Part shown: in pieces, positions 36,612 through 45,826 of the stretch
How the letters are laid out: every line of letters begins with the position of its first letter
How positions within the stretch are numbered: the first letter of the stretch is position 1
Assembly (NCBI GenBank): GCA_900472485.1
Contig: UCII01000002.1
Coordinates: forward strand, 124,001 to 188,000
From: Hyphomicrobiales bacterium
GTDB lineage: Bacteria > Pseudomonadota > Alphaproteobacteria > Rhizobiales > Rhizobiaceae
Direction of reading: 5' to 3'
DNA length: 64,000 nucleotides
Notes under the pieces: generated by a model
Database searches by the model: none
What the model saw: the letters and a program-made list of their open reading frames with translations, nothing else
Told to the model about the DNA's origin: nothing
Program-made: the position numbers and the translations under genes

Positions 36612-37535
36612 TCATGGATAGGCCGCGCGGCAGACGCGCGTGATGATATTGCGTAGCCATTTATGGGCGGGGTCGGCGTCGACGCGCGGATGCCATATGG
36701 CGGCAATGAGTATTTCCGGCGTTTCGAACGGCAATTCAAAGCTTCGAATACCAAACTCGCCCACCGGTTCGTTCAGCTTGCTCTTGCCGAGGCAGGAGAG
36801 GGGGACAGCCGCGATGAAATTCGTCGAAGCCGCAATTCTCATTGCATCCGGAAAACCAGGCACCACAACGCGGATTTCCCGCTTCAGACCTTTCCTGTCC
36901 AAAGCCTCGTCGACCGTTTCGGCAAATTCTCCTCTTCTCGAAGCGGCGATGTGGGCGCAGGCGGCATAGCGCTTTGCCGTTACCGCCCCGCCCGTCAGCA
37001 GAGGATGACTTTCCCGCGCCACTCCAACCAGCCGATCGCGAAGCAGAAGTCGCGTGCGCAGCTCCGGCGCAGGCACGCCCAAGACGCCGATTTCCAGATC
37101 GATCAGTCCTTCCCGCAACATATGCGGCTCCTTGTCCCGCTTGAGCACGAAGCGGATGCGGACGCGGGGGGCGGCTTCCGTGATGGCCGCGACGAGGGGC
37201 GCAGACAAAAGCTCGAGAAAGGCTTCGCTCACGCGGATCGAAAACGTGGTGTCCAACGTGGCAACATCGAGTTCGCCTGCCGCAGGCCGAAGAATGGCGC
37301 GCGCATCCAGTGTGACGGCATGAACGCGATCCCGAAGGGTCTCGGCAAAACGTGTCGGCACGAGGGATCTGCCTGCCCTGACAAGCAACGGATCACCCGT
37401 CACGGCACGCAGCCGCGACAACGTGCGGCTCATGGCGGAAGGGCTCAAGCCAAGACGCTTCGCCGCTTCCGTCACGCTCCCCTCGGCAAGCAGGACGTCA
37501 AGGGCGACGAGCAGATTGAGATCTATGTCTTCCAT
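36612..37535 (-). CDS. LysR family transcriptional regulator
   Basis: A 307-residue regulator. The winged helix at residues 1-60 reads DLNLLVALDVLLAEGSVTEAAKRLGLSPSAMSRTLSRLR in parts, typical of LysR, and the rest is the periplasmic-binding-like sensor domain with EIGVLG and GFPDAMRIAASTN segments. ATG 37535 is preferred to a start 16 codons upstream since the family begins at ME(D)IDLN. It is divergent from an SDR gene 130 bases away, which it probably regulates. Confidence 0.9.
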   Translation of the reverse strand: MEDIDLNLLVALDVLLAEGSVTEAAKRLGLSPSAMSRTLSRLRAVTGDPLLVRAGRSLVPTRFAETLRDRVHAVTLDARAILRPAAGELDVATLDTTFSIRVSEAFLELLSAPLVAAITEAAPRVRIRFVLKRDKEPHMLREGLIDLEIGVLGVPAPELRTRLLLRDRLVGVARESHPLLTGGAVTAKRYAACAHIAASRRGEFAETVDEALDRKGLKREIRVVVPGFPDAMRIAASTNFIAAVPLSCLGKSKLNEPVGEFGIRSFELPFETPEILIAAIWHPRVDADPAHKWLRNIITRVCRAAYP

Positions 37536-37665
37536 GGCAATTGGGTAGACCAGATCGATCAACATGCCTAGCGTCTGACGCAACTATTCTTTGCATCCTG
37601 TGCGTCTGGAGAAATCCGGACCGGACTTTCATATTGGGCTCACAGCAAACAAAGGAGGCGTGCCC

Positions 37666-38376
37666 ATGCCGTCATCATCATCGTCCACCGGCAGCATCCT
37701 GATCATCGGCGCATCACGCGGTCTCGGCCACGCCATGGCCGAAGAATTCTTCAAGAAGGGCTGGTCCGTCGTCGGCACGGTGCGGGCCTCGACGGCGAGG
37801 ACGAAACTGCACGATCTGGCAGACCGTTCCGATGGCCGCGTCACCATCGAAACGCTCGATATCAACGAGCCGGAACAGCTCGCCTCGCTGGGTGCGCGCC
37901 TCGATGGCCGCGTCTTCGACATGCTGTTCGTCAATGCGGGAACGACGAATGTCCCGACCGAGACGATCGCGGAGGTGACGACGGAAGAGTTCGTGCGCGT
38001 CATGGTGACGAATGCGCTGAGCCCGATGCGGACCGTTGAAGGCTTGCAGGACCTCGTTTCGCCCATGGGGCTGATCGGCGTCATGTCGTCGGGGCAGGGG
38101 AGCGTGAGCAACAATACGACGGGCATGCGGGAAGTCTACCGCGGCAGCAAGGCGGCCTTGAATACGTTGATGCGCAGCTATGCCGCCCGGCATGCGGAAG
38201 ATGCGCGTGCATTGGTGCTCATGGCTCCCGGTTGGGTCAAGACCGATCTGGGCGGCCCCGACGGGCGGCTGACGATAGAGGAAAGCATTCCGAACCTGGT
38301 AAACGTGCTTCTCGGCCAGCAGGGGAAGCGGGGCCTTGAATATCTGGACTATCTGGGCCGGACAGTTCCCTGGTGA
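37666..38376 (+). CDS. Short-chain dehydrogenase/reductase
   Basis: A 236-residue SDR. NAD(P)-binding GASRGLGHAMAEEF lies near residue 15, NAG in FVNAGTTN near 88, and the active-site YRGSK at about 160 with an upstream serine in MSSGQGS. AAAGGAGG precedes ATG 37666 at ideal spacing; the upstream in-frame ATG is not used. It is divergent from the LysR gene, the usual set-up for a regulated oxidoreductase. The substrate is unknown. Confidence 0.88.
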   Translation: MPSSSSSTGSILIIGASRGLGHAMAEEFFKKGWSVVGTVRASTARTKLHDLADRSDGRVTIETLDINEPEQLASLGARLDGRVFDMLFVNAGTTNVPTETIAEVTTEEFVRVMVTNALSPMRTVEGLQDLVSPMGLIGVMSSGQGSVSNNTTGMREVYRGSKAALNTLMRSYAARHAEDARALVLMAPGWVKTDLGGPDGRLTIEESIPNLVNVLLGQQGKRGLEYLDYLGRTVPW

Positions 38377-38555
38377 TCCGTCGTCAACGCAGCATATGAG
38401 CCTTGAGGCATCGCTAGACCGGAGCTGGCGCTCCGCCGATTCGGCTGGCGATTGTTCGGCGGATCGCCGAACACATAACGGAAATGAATCGAGGCTGGCC
38501 GACCGATTCAAAACACTCGTTGGACCGCAGCCGCGTGATCGACGATTCTTCCGGC

Positions 38556-38822
38556 ATGCTTACTCAGCCCTATCATCTCTATATCGAGCGCACCAATGCC
38601 GCGAAGAACATGGCCCGCTACTACGCGCTGGAGATATCGACGACATTGTTCGGGGATACCTGTCTCACCCGACGCTGGGGCCGCATAGGTTTCGGCGGGC
38701 AGACGATGGCGCATCATTTCGAGGATGAGAGGGATGCCGTCAGAATGTTTCTCGCGCTGACCCGGCAGAAACGGGCGAAAGGCTACCGCCCATGCCCATT
38801 ACAAGGCAGGGCACTCGCATGA
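38556..38822 (+). CDS. WGR domain protein
   Basis: An 88-residue stand-alone WGR domain, with YHLYIERTNAAKNMARYYALE and the defining RRWGRIGFGGQ near residue 50, followed by a helical FEDERDAVRMFLALTRQKRAKGY. WGR domains bind nucleic-acid ends in PARP-like and other proteins; single-domain versions are common in alphaproteobacteria and of unknown function. ATG 38556 is preferred over one 24 codons upstream, as the longer N-terminus does not look protein-like. Confidence 0.85.
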   Translation: MLTQPYHLYIERTNAAKNMARYYALEISTTLFGDTCLTRRWGRIGFGGQTMAHHFEDERDAVRMFLALTRQKRAKGYRPCPLQGRALA

Positions 38823-38842
38823 ATTCTCATCGCGCCCGAGTG

Positions 38843-38866
38843 CACTACCCGAGATATCGGGTAGTG
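38843..38866. terminator. Bidirectional terminator-like hairpin
   Basis: A perfect ten-base-pair stem, CACTACCCGA-gata-TCGGGTAGTG, lies between the convergent WGR and cold-shock genes. No U-run follows on either strand, so termination would be weak or rho-assisted. Confidence 0.45.
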
Positions 38867-38881
38867 ACGTGTCGATAATGA

Positions 38882-39085
38882 TTAGAGCGGTCTGACGTTT
38901 TCCGCCTTCGACTTGCCCGTCTTCCGGTCCTGACCCAGATCGTAGGAGACGGATTGCCCCTCCCTGAGCACATTGCCGTATTGCAGGGCGGAGACGTGAA
39001 CGAAAACGTCAGGTCCTCCGCTTTCCGGCGTAATGAAGCCAAAGCCCTTGTCGGTGTTGAAAAACTTAACCGTGCCAGTTGGCAT
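38882..39085 (-). CDS. Cold-shock domain protein
   Basis: A 67-residue CspA-type protein. It has the RNA-binding motifs KGFGFI (RNP1, about residues 13-18) and VFVHVSAL (RNP2, about 27-34) and the standard [10 protein letters not shown] start. It is an RNA chaperone acting in the cytoplasm. The gap upstream (to 39423) is long enough for the structured leader common in csp genes, though no specific motif was recognised. Confidence 0.93.
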   Translation of the reverse strand: MPTGTVKFFNTDKGFGFITPESGGPDVFVHVSALQYGNVLREGQSVSYDLGQDRKTGKSKAENVRPL

Positions 39086-39423
39086 GAAATCCCCATGTCT
39101 TTGCAGTTGATCGCGGCGGCAACCTAGCGGGCAACTGCTGTCAGATCAAGCACATCTGCTAATGGCGCCCGTCAGGTCCTGTGATCAAACGTGTTTTTTT
39201 GTACCAGATCGTCTTTGAAGCCTTGGTATCAGCGATAGCCATTCCTTCTGCGACTCGGCTTTGCCCGCTTTTCGTCGAGCATTCGCGCGCAGCTCCGGTC
39301 ATCTCCGGTAACTGGAATCTGATACAACTCTGATGGACTAGACTGCAAAAGGATCTATTCTTGCGGCCTGCCTCCCAGTTTTGGAGGCATCAATCGATCT
39401 GCCAACAAGCACGAGCTCCATCC
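39086..39423. other. Intergenic region between divergent genes
   Basis: No gene seen. It should contain the promoter and leader of the cold-shock gene on the minus strand and the promoter of the ThDP enzyme operon on the plus strand. No clear palindrome was found. Confidence 0.35.
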
Positions 39424-41082
39424 ATGACCAAAGGCTCCGATCTCCTGGTGGCCGCACTCGAAAACGAGGGTGTCGACCGTATCTTCGGTATTCCAGGCGA
39501 AGAAAATCTCGATGTTGTCGAATCCATCCGCAAATCGTCCATTCAATTGGTGCTGACCCGGCATGAGCAGGCGGCTGCGTTCATGGCCGCGACCTATGGT
39601 CGCCTGACCGGCAAGCCGGGTGTCTGCCTGACGACGCTCGGGCCGGGCGCCTTGAACCTTTCGACGGGCGCGGCATACGCGCTGCTTGGAGCCATGCCAA
39701 TGGTGATGATCACCGGCCAGAAAGGGATACTTTCATCCCGGCAGGCCCGGTTCCAGGTGGTAGACGTGGTGGCGTCGATGAAACCGCTCACCAAGCTTGC
39801 CCGGCAGATCGTTTCGCCGCAAATGATCCCGACGATGGTCAGGGAGGCATTCCGGATCGCACAGGAGGAACGGCCGGGGCCGGTCCATCTCGAGCTTCCG
39901 GAGGACATCGCCGCCGAGGAATGTGAAGCGGTCGCTCTCGTCGCCCCGCATCAGCTGGAGCTGCCGATCGCAAGTGACGCGGCGCTCGATCGTGCGGCTG
40001 GGCTCATCACCGCGGCGAAACGCCCGCTGCTCATGCTCGGGGCAGCTGCTTCGCGCCCGCGCTCGACGTCTGATATCGCGCAATTCGTCATTCGCACCGG
40101 CATCCCGTTCTTCACGACCCAGATGGGCAAGGGAACGGTCCCGGGCGGAACCGAGCTCTACATGGGCACGGCCGCACTGTCGGAGCGGGACTATGTCCAT
40201 GAGGCGATCGAGCAGGCCGATCTCATCATCACCATCGGCCATGACACGATCGAGAAGCCGCCCTTCATCATGGGCAAGGGCGGTCCCAATGTCGTCCATG
40301 TCGGATATCAGCCGGCGACCGTCGAACAGGTCTATTTCCCGCAGTCGGAAGTCATTGGCGATATCGGCCCATCGCTGAAGGCGCTGGCGGATCGCCTCGA
40401 AGGCAAGGTGCCGAACGCGCAAGCCCTTCTTCACCTGCGGGAGCGCATCCTCGAGCGCATCGCCGTTCGGGCGACGGAAGATCGCTTCACGCCGCAGCGG
40501 CTGGTCCATGACATCCGGGAAGTCATGCCTCATGACGGCATCCTGGCGCTTGACAACGGCATGTACAAGATCTGGTTCGCACGGAACTATCGAACGCGCA
40601 TGGCGAACACGCTGCTGCTCGACAATGCCCTTGCGACAATGGGTGCCGGGCTCCCTTCGGCCATGGTCGCCTCGATGCTCTATCCCGGGCGGCGTGTCAT
40701 GGCGGTCTGCGGGGATGGCGGCTTCATGATGAATTCGCAGGAGATCGAAACGGCGGTGCGGCTGAAGCTGAACCTCGTCATCCTCGTCATCGAGGATGAT
40801 GCTTATGGCATGATCCGCTGGAAACAGGCGGTGGACGAGTTTCCGGACTTCGGGATGACGTTCGGCAACCCGGATTTCGTTAGATATGCGCAATCCTATG
40901 GCGCCAGGGGAACGAGGGTCGACGACATCAGCCAGTTCAAGCAGGCGCTCGAAGATGCCTTTTCCGGCGGTGGCGTTCATCTGGTGAACGTCCCGGTCGA
41001 TTATTCGGAAAACGAACGTGTGCTGGTGAAGGAATTGCGCGAACGGCTTCCCGCCATCCTGGAGGATCAAGATGACGCTTAA
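39424..41082 (+). CDS. Acetolactate-synthase-large-subunit-like ThDP enzyme
   Basis: A 552-residue ThDP enzyme. The activating glutamate is E48 in TRHEQAAAFMA, followed by GVCLTTLGPGALNL; the third domain has GDGGFMM near residue 430 and EDDAYGMI. This is close to catabolic acetolactate synthase and related 2-ketoacid decarboxylating or carboligating enzymes. No small regulatory subunit gene is adjacent; instead an aldehyde dehydrogenase overlaps the end by 11 bases, suggesting a keto acid-to-aldehyde-to-acid route. ATG 39424 was chosen because the conserved N-terminus begins there; the ribosome-binding signal is weak. Confidence 0.88.
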   Translation: MTKGSDLLVAALENEGVDRIFGIPGEENLDVVESIRKSSIQLVLTRHEQAAAFMAATYGRLTGKPGVCLTTLGPGALNLSTGAAYALLGAMPMVMITGQKGILSSRQARFQVVDVVASMKPLTKLARQIVSPQMIPTMVREAFRIAQEERPGPVHLELPEDIAAEECEAVALVAPHQLELPIASDAALDRAAGLITAAKRPLLMLGAAASRPRSTSDIAQFVIRTGIPFFTTQMGKGTVPGGTELYMGTAALSERDYVHEAIEQADLIITIGHDTIEKPPFIMGKGGPNVVHVGYQPATVEQVYFPQSEVIGDIGPSLKALADRLEGKVPNAQALLHLRERILERIAVRATEDRFTPQRLVHDIREVMPHDGILALDNGMYKIWFARNYRTRMANTLLLDNALATMGAGLPSAMVASMLYPGRRVMAVCGDGGFMMNSQEIETAVRLKLNLVILVIEDDAYGMIRWKQAVDEFPDFGMTFGNPDFVRYAQSYGARGTRVDDISQFKQALEDAFSGGGVHLVNVPVDYSENERVLVKELRERLPAILEDQDDA

Positions 41083-42463
41083 TCTGAAGGTTTATCAGGC
41101 ATTCGATCGCGCGCTCATTGCGGAAATCCCGGCCGATGACGCCGCTGCTCTCGAGCATAAGCTCGATGTTGCTGCGAAAGCCTATGCCGATCGCGGCGCC
41201 TGGCTACCCACGCATCGCAGGATGGCTATCCTCAGAAGAGTGTCCGAGCTTCTCGCGGAGAACCGTGACCGCTTTGCCATCATGATCGCCCGTGAAGGTG
41301 GCAAGCCGCTGGCGGATGCGATCGTGGAGGTCACGCGCGGGATCGATGGTCTCGTCAACGCGGCGGACGAGTTGCGCAATTTTGGCGGCAAGGAAATCCC
41401 GATGGGCCTGACTGTTGCCAGCGCCAACCGATGGGCCTTCACCACCAAGGAGCCGATCGGCGTCGTGGCGGCGATATCGGCGTTCAACCACCCCCTCAAT
41501 CTCATCATCCACCAGATTGCGCCAGCCGTGGCCGTTGGTTGCCCCGTCATCGTCAAGCCGGCGGCAACCACCCCGATTTCCTGCATCGAGATCGTCAAGC
41601 TGTTCTGGGAGGCGGGACTGGACGAGCCTTGGTGCCAGACCTTCATCACGGAGGACAATGCGCTTGCCGAGAGCTTTGCTACGGATCAGCGCGTCGCCTT
41701 CCTGAGCTTCATCGGCTCGGCGAAGGTTGGCTGGTATCTGAAAAGCAAGCTGCCGCCAGGCACGAGATGTGCGCTGGAGCATGGCGGAGCAGCCCCCGTC
41801 ATCGTCGATCGCAGCGCCGGCGTCGACGCAATCGTCGGGACGATCGTCAAAGGCGGCTATTATCACGCGGGGCAGGTGTGCGTGTCGGTGCAGCGCCTCT
41901 TCGTGCACAATGACATTCTAGCCAATTTCACCGACGCGCTCGCCGCCAAGGTCGCAAGCCTCCGCGTCGGCGATCCCACGTTGAAGGAGACGGAAGTCGG
42001 GCCGTTGATCCTGCCGCGCGAGACGGAACGTGTCGAAAGCTGGATCAAGGAAGCGACCGATGCGGGAGCAAGGCAATTCGGGGGAGGGCGGCTGTCCGAG
42101 ACCACGCTTCTGCCCTCCGTCCTGCTCGATCCGCCGGCGGACGCCAAAGTGTCGCGCCTCGAGGTATTCGGACCGCTGACCTGTATCTATGGCTATAGCG
42201 ACATTGACGAGGCGATCCGCATAGCCAACTCGCTGCCCTACGCATTCCAGGCGAGCGTCTTTTCCACCGATATAGCAGTCGCGCTCAAGGCAGCAAGGCA
42301 TCTCGACGCATCCGCGGTGCTCGTCAACGACCACACGGCCTTTCGAACTGACTGGATGCCTTTTGCCGGGCGCAGGCAGTCGGGATATGGGGTCGGGGGT
42401 ATTCCCTGGACGATGGAGGAGATGGCCGACGACAAGATGGTGGTGTTCAACGGCGTCAGCTAG
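41072..42463 (+). CDS. NAD(P)-dependent aldehyde dehydrogenase
   Basis: A 463-residue aldehyde dehydrogenase family enzyme. Cofactor and catalytic features are in place: the ISAFNHPLNLIIHQIAPA segment, KPAATTP, the general-base Glu in LEHGGAAP near residue 236, and the nucleophilic Cys in GQVCVSVQR near residue 270. Its start overlaps the ThDP gene (ATGACGCTTAA), so the two are translationally coupled. The partnership points to oxidation of an aldehyde released by the ThDP enzyme, but the substrate is not visible in the sequence. Confidence 0.9.
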   Translation: MTLNLKVYQAFDRALIAEIPADDAAALEHKLDVAAKAYADRGAWLPTHRRMAILRRVSELLAENRDRFAIMIAREGGKPLADAIVEVTRGIDGLVNAADELRNFGGKEIPMGLTVASANRWAFTTKEPIGVVAAISAFNHPLNLIIHQIAPAVAVGCPVIVKPAATTPISCIEIVKLFWEAGLDEPWCQTFITEDNALAESFATDQRVAFLSFIGSAKVGWYLKSKLPPGTRCALEHGGAAPVIVDRSAGVDAIVGTIVKGGYYHAGQVCVSVQRLFVHNDILANFTDALAAKVASLRVGDPTLKETEVGPLILPRETERVESWIKEATDAGARQFGGGRLSETTLLPSVLLDPPADAKVSRLEVFGPLTCIYGYSDIDEAIRIANSLPYAFQASVFSTDIAVALKAARHLDASAVLVNDHTAFRTDWMPFAGRRQSGYGVGGIPWTMEEMADDKMVVFNGVS

Positions 42464-42471
42464 GTGAGCGT

Positions 42472-42529
42472 CGGCAAGCATCATCCGTGGACTGTCCCCG
42501 CGATCGTCTGTCGGATGATGCGGCTGCCG
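42472..42529. terminator. Long inverted repeat between convergent genes
   Basis: GCATCATCCG (42478-42487) pairs with CGGATGATGC (42512-42521), a 10-base-pair stem, and outside it CGGCA pairs with TGCCG. The 24-base loop is long. It lies between the convergent aldehyde dehydrogenase and SDR genes and may act as a bidirectional terminator; no U-run follows. Confidence 0.4.
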
Positions 42530-42653
42530 AACGACGCCGGGGTGCCACTTCGAAATAAGTCCTCCTCGCAACCCCAGAGCATGCGTGTGTATCTATTCAC
42601 AATACAATCGATAGAGGCTGCGTGCTGAGGTTTACGAAGCGCCCCAATGGGAA

Positions 42654-43397
42654 TTATCGGGCGCTGTCGATAATCTGCCCGCCGTCCGGCGTCAGACTTG
42701 ACCCCGTGATGAATTTCGAATCGCTGCTGGCGAGGAACAGGGCGACCGGAGCGACATCATCTTCGGGCGAGCCAAAGCGGCCGAGAGCATTCGCCGGCGG
42801 AGGAGTGTCTCGTCCTGCTCCCCAAGTGTCGGCCACGGGCAGAAGGTTGTTGACGGTGATCCTGTCTGGACCCCATTCGCGTGCGGCGGATCGCGTTAGA
42901 GCGCGGACGGCCTCCTTGGCGAGGTTGTACGGCCCGTAAGGCGACATGCCGAGAACGCCGGCCAGAGACGCAAAGTTGATCACTCGACCTTCCCCACTGG
43001 CTTTCAGGTATGGGTAGCAAGCCTGCATGGTCCGCAGGTACGCAATCGGTCCCATATCGAAGTTGCGTTGCAGCTGCTCGATGGAGAGATCGAGGATAGA
43101 GGACTGAACGACGGTCGGGTCGAACGCGACATTTACAAGGATGTCGATGCCGCCAAATGTCTGCACGACCTTAGCTACTGCTTCAGCAATCTGCTCGCCG
43201 TAACTCAGGTCGCAGACCACGCCGAGTGCGGTGCCTCCCCTGGATTGAATATGATCGACGACCGCATTCACGTTGGCGCGGGTGAGCGACAATACGGCCA
43301 CTTTCGCGCCTTCGGCCGCAAAGAGTTCCGCCGTGGCACGTCCGATGCCTCGGCCGGCACCGGCGACGATAGCCACTTTTCCGGTTAGCTTTCCCAT
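42654..43397 (-). CDS. Short-chain dehydrogenase/reductase
   Basis: A 247-residue classical SDR with GAGRGIGRATAELF near residue 13, the catalytic serine in FASLAGV and the YNLAK motif near residue 158. The usual NNAG before the active site reads NVAF (LVNVAFDPT), a notable change. AAAGGAAA precedes the ATG. It follows the DoxX gene by 23 bases on the same strand, so the two form an operon divergent from the HxlR regulator. Substrate unknown. Confidence 0.9.
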   Translation of the reverse strand: MGKLTGKVAIVAGAGRGIGRATAELFAAEGAKVAVLSLTRANVNAVVDHIQSRGGTALGVVCDLSYGEQIAEAVAKVVQTFGGIDILVNVAFDPTVVQSSILDLSIEQLQRNFDMGPIAYLRTMQACYPYLKASGEGRVINFASLAGVLGMSPYGPYNLAKEAVRALTRSAAREWGPDRITVNNLLPVADTWGAGRDTPPPANALGRFGSPEDDVAPVALFLASSDSKFITGSSLTPDGGQIIDSAR

Positions 43398-43420
43398 TTG
43401 GTTTCCTTTCGGGTTGGCAA

Positions 43421-43810
43421 TCAGAGCATCTGCGCGAACGCATACGGTGAGGGAACTTCGCGTCCCGCGTTCTGCGTCGCGAAAGAGATAGCGAGCAATG
43501 CCAGCCCGATGACAGCCGGCAGTGCGCCCAGAGGTTTGCGAGCGCCCATGTGGGCAAGCCCGGAAAGCAGGAGATGAAACAACATGCCCGCATATGCCAG
43601 ATCACTGACGGCAACGTTAAATCGCGAGACGATAGCGGCGACGGCAGCGAGCTTCACGAAGGTCAGAAAGTGGACAAGATAGCTGGGGTAGCCGAACCCG
43701 AGGATTGTTTGCCGTACCCACTTGGTCTTGATGATGTAGGTCACGGCGGAGGCCAGGTACAACAAGATAAGCAAGGCCGTCGCGACCCAGTAAATATAGA
43801 ATTCAGACAT
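43421..43810 (-). CDS. DoxX-like family membrane protein
   Basis: A 129-residue four-helix membrane protein: YWVATALLILLYLASAVTYI, then YLVHFLTFVKLAAVAAIV, AYAGMLFHLLLSGLAHMG and LPAVIGLALLAISFAT. This layout fits the DoxX_2/DoxX-like group. Its role is unclear; in many bacteria such proteins lie beside HxlR regulators and oxidoreductases, as here. It is the first gene of the pair with the SDR. Confidence 0.75.
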   Translation of the reverse strand: MSEFYIYWVATALLILLYLASAVTYIIKTKWVRQTILGFGYPSYLVHFLTFVKLAAVAAIVSRFNVAVSDLAYAGMLFHLLLSGLAHMGARKPLGALPAVIGLALLAISFATQNAGREVPSPYAFAQML

Positions 43811-43962
43811 AAGATATCCGTTGCCGCCGGATGGCTCCGGCGGCTTGCTCCGTTCAAGACTTTCGATGTCCGGAATAGCTATCCGCTATCTCTCCGGTGC
43901 TTGGATTGAAAATGTGGTATTAAATGAATGTACGCAAGTAGGATGAATTCGGCGCTGTAAGT

Positions 43963-44349
43963 ATGAAAAACCAGACTAATGAGCCAGCGAGCGTCAACAT
44001 GCATGAAGAGATGCGTCGTGCATTCGCGTTGCTTTCGGGAAAATGGAAGCTGGAAATCATGTGGCTTCTTAACCAACGGGTCTATCGGTTTAACGAGCTG
44101 CGCAAAGCGATTCCAGGCATCACCCAGCACATGTTGACCGCGCAATTGCGGGAACTGGAGGCCGATGGTCTTGTGTCGCGCACTGTCTTCGCCGAAGTTC
44201 CGCCTCGCGTGGAGTATGAGATCACCGCGAAAGCGAGGGGGCTTGGACCGACCATGGAAGCCTTGACGGCGTGGTGGAACGAGTATGGGAGAAGTGTGCC
44301 CGAAAGGACGACAACCCGCGGACGAAAGCAGGTTTCGAAAAATAGATGA
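43963..44349 (+). CDS. HxlR family transcriptional regulator
   Basis: A 128-residue winged-helix regulator with the family pattern ALLSGKWKLEIMWLL near residue 23, FNELRKAIPGITQHMLTAQLRELEADGLV as the helix-turn-helix and the wing PPRVEYEITAKARGL. HxlR proteins often respond to electrophiles or quinones. It is divergent from the DoxX-SDR pair, separated by 152 bases, and is the likely regulator. No strong ribosome-binding site was seen. Confidence 0.9.
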   Translation: MKNQTNEPASVNMHEEMRRAFALLSGKWKLEIMWLLNQRVYRFNELRKAIPGITQHMLTAQLRELEADGLVSRTVFAEVPPRVEYEITAKARGLGPTMEALTAWWNEYGRSVPERTTTRGRKQVSKNR

Positions 44350-44412
44350 TTAGGGAGCAGCCGAAGGCCAGCCGGATGGCCGACATCTGCGCTTCTATGT
44401 CATCACCGCTCC

Positions 44413-44441
44413 CGGCCCAAAGCCGCTATGACTTTGGGCCG
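44413..44441. terminator. Terminator-like hairpin between convergent genes
   Basis: A perfect ten-base-pair stem, CGGCCCAAAG with CTTTGGGCCG around a nine-base loop, between the hxlR-type and ROK genes that face each other. No U-run follows. Confidence 0.45.
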
Positions 44442-44525
44442 AGCATTCCCCGGTTGTTCGTGTACCTTTTGAGGCAGTCGCCAGGCAGCTCGCTATCTCC
44501 TCATTTGCGCCATACGGCGCCCATT

Positions 44526-45698
44526 TCATGAATCTTGCAAATCAACTCCGAACAGCTCCTGATGCATGTGCTCGACTGCGATGCCGATGCCGCCGATCAG
44601 GGCTGCCCGATTGCCAAACTGGCTGATTTCGATGCGGGGCGGGTAAGGCGTGCAACGTGGCAAATATCTGCGAATGGCTTCAACAAGCTCGGGGCGCGCC
44701 CCGATGCTGCCGCCCATGATCACGAGCTCTGGATCGAGCGTTGCACCGATCGCGGCAATGGCAAGCGCAATCGATCGCGAAGTTTCCTCGATCACCGCAA
44801 CAGCGGCTGGCTCGCCAGCCACCAGAGCCGAGAAAAGATCCGCTACGGTTGCCTCGCTCTGCCCGCCATATCCGGAATACCGCCGCACCATCGCCGCACT
44901 GCCCACGGCGCTTTCAAGAGTACCAAGTGTAAAGCCGTCGGGATCAAATGGCTCCCCGCCGAGAGGCAGATAGGCAATCTCGCCGGCGCCGCCGCGCGCG
45001 CCACGCATGAGGCGACCATTTGCAATGATGCCCATGCCGATACCGGTTCCGAGTGCTACGAAGGCAAAATTATCCGACGTGGAGCCGTGCCCTCGCCATC
45101 GTTCTCCTTGCGCAGCAAGATTGACGTCATTTTCGATGATGACCGGGGTTGCCATCCTGTTACTCAGGAGGCGGCGCAAGTCGATCGTTTCCACACCCGG
45201 GATGTTCGGTGCAACGTTGATATGTCCGGTGGCCGGGTCAAGTATGCCTGGAGTCGCCAGCACGATGATGCGCAATTTGGAGAGATCGATGCCGGCGCTA
45301 CGGGCAAGATCCTCAATAATGGCCTGGAATTGATCGACCAGATGGAGCCCGCCGCGCGCGTTCGTCGGCACCTTGGTTTCGGCGACGACGTTTCCGACGA
45401 GATCGCAGATGATGGCGGCAATCTTGGTTCCGCCCAGATCGATGGAGGCGGCAAAGCCCGCGCTCGCATCGAGCTCATAGGTTATCGCCGTTCGCCCCAA
45501 ACGCCCATCGGTATATCCGGTCGGCTTCAGCCACCCGTTGCTCTCCAAACTGCGAACGACGTCGGAAATGGTTTGCTTGGATAAGCCGGTTTGCTTGGCA
45601 ATATCCGCGCGGGAAATGGGGCCCTTGGCAAGGATGGTCCGGATGACAGAGTTCGTCGAGATTTTTCGCGCGATTGGTGTCTGTGGCGCGTTAGGCAT
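44526..45698 (-). CDS. ROK family transcriptional regulator
   Basis: A 390-residue XylR/NagC-type ROK repressor. The N-terminal helix-turn-helix reads GPISRADIAKQTGLSKQTISDVVRSLE across residues 26-52; the ROK domain starts with SIDLGGTKIAAIICD and has the ATP/sugar-fold segment FVALGTGIGMGIIANG with GARGGAGEIAYLP. The usual ROK zinc-binding cysteine motif (CxCGxxGC) is absent; the corresponding region reads GGEPFDPDG, so sugar and metal binding may differ. ATG 45698 is preferred over a start 42 codons upstream. It is divergent from the glycosidase-ABC genes, which it probably controls. Confidence 0.9.
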   Translation of the reverse strand: MPNAPQTPIARKISTNSVIRTILAKGPISRADIAKQTGLSKQTISDVVRSLESNGWLKPTGYTDGRLGRTAITYELDASAGFAASIDLGGTKIAAIICDLVGNVVAETKVPTNARGGLHLVDQFQAIIEDLARSAGIDLSKLRIIVLATPGILDPATGHINVAPNIPGVETIDLRRLLSNRMATPVIIENDVNLAAQGERWRGHGSTSDNFAFVALGTGIGMGIIANGRLMRGARGGAGEIAYLPLGGEPFDPDGFTLGTLESAVGSAAMVRRYSGYGGQSEATVADLFSALVAGEPAAVAVIEETSRSIALAIAAIGATLDPELVIMGGSIGARPELVEAIRRYLPRCTPYPPRIEISQFGNRAALIGGIGIAVEHMHQELFGVDLQDS

Positions 45699-45826
45699 GA
45701 TGGGGCCTCTAATTAGTTCGGGACCTTTTCCTAATTCATTCACGTCGTGCCGCGGCAATGCCAACTTCCGGTGAAAATGAATAAAAAGCAAGTAACTCTC
45801 AGTCGGTTGGCCGGGCGAAATCATTT

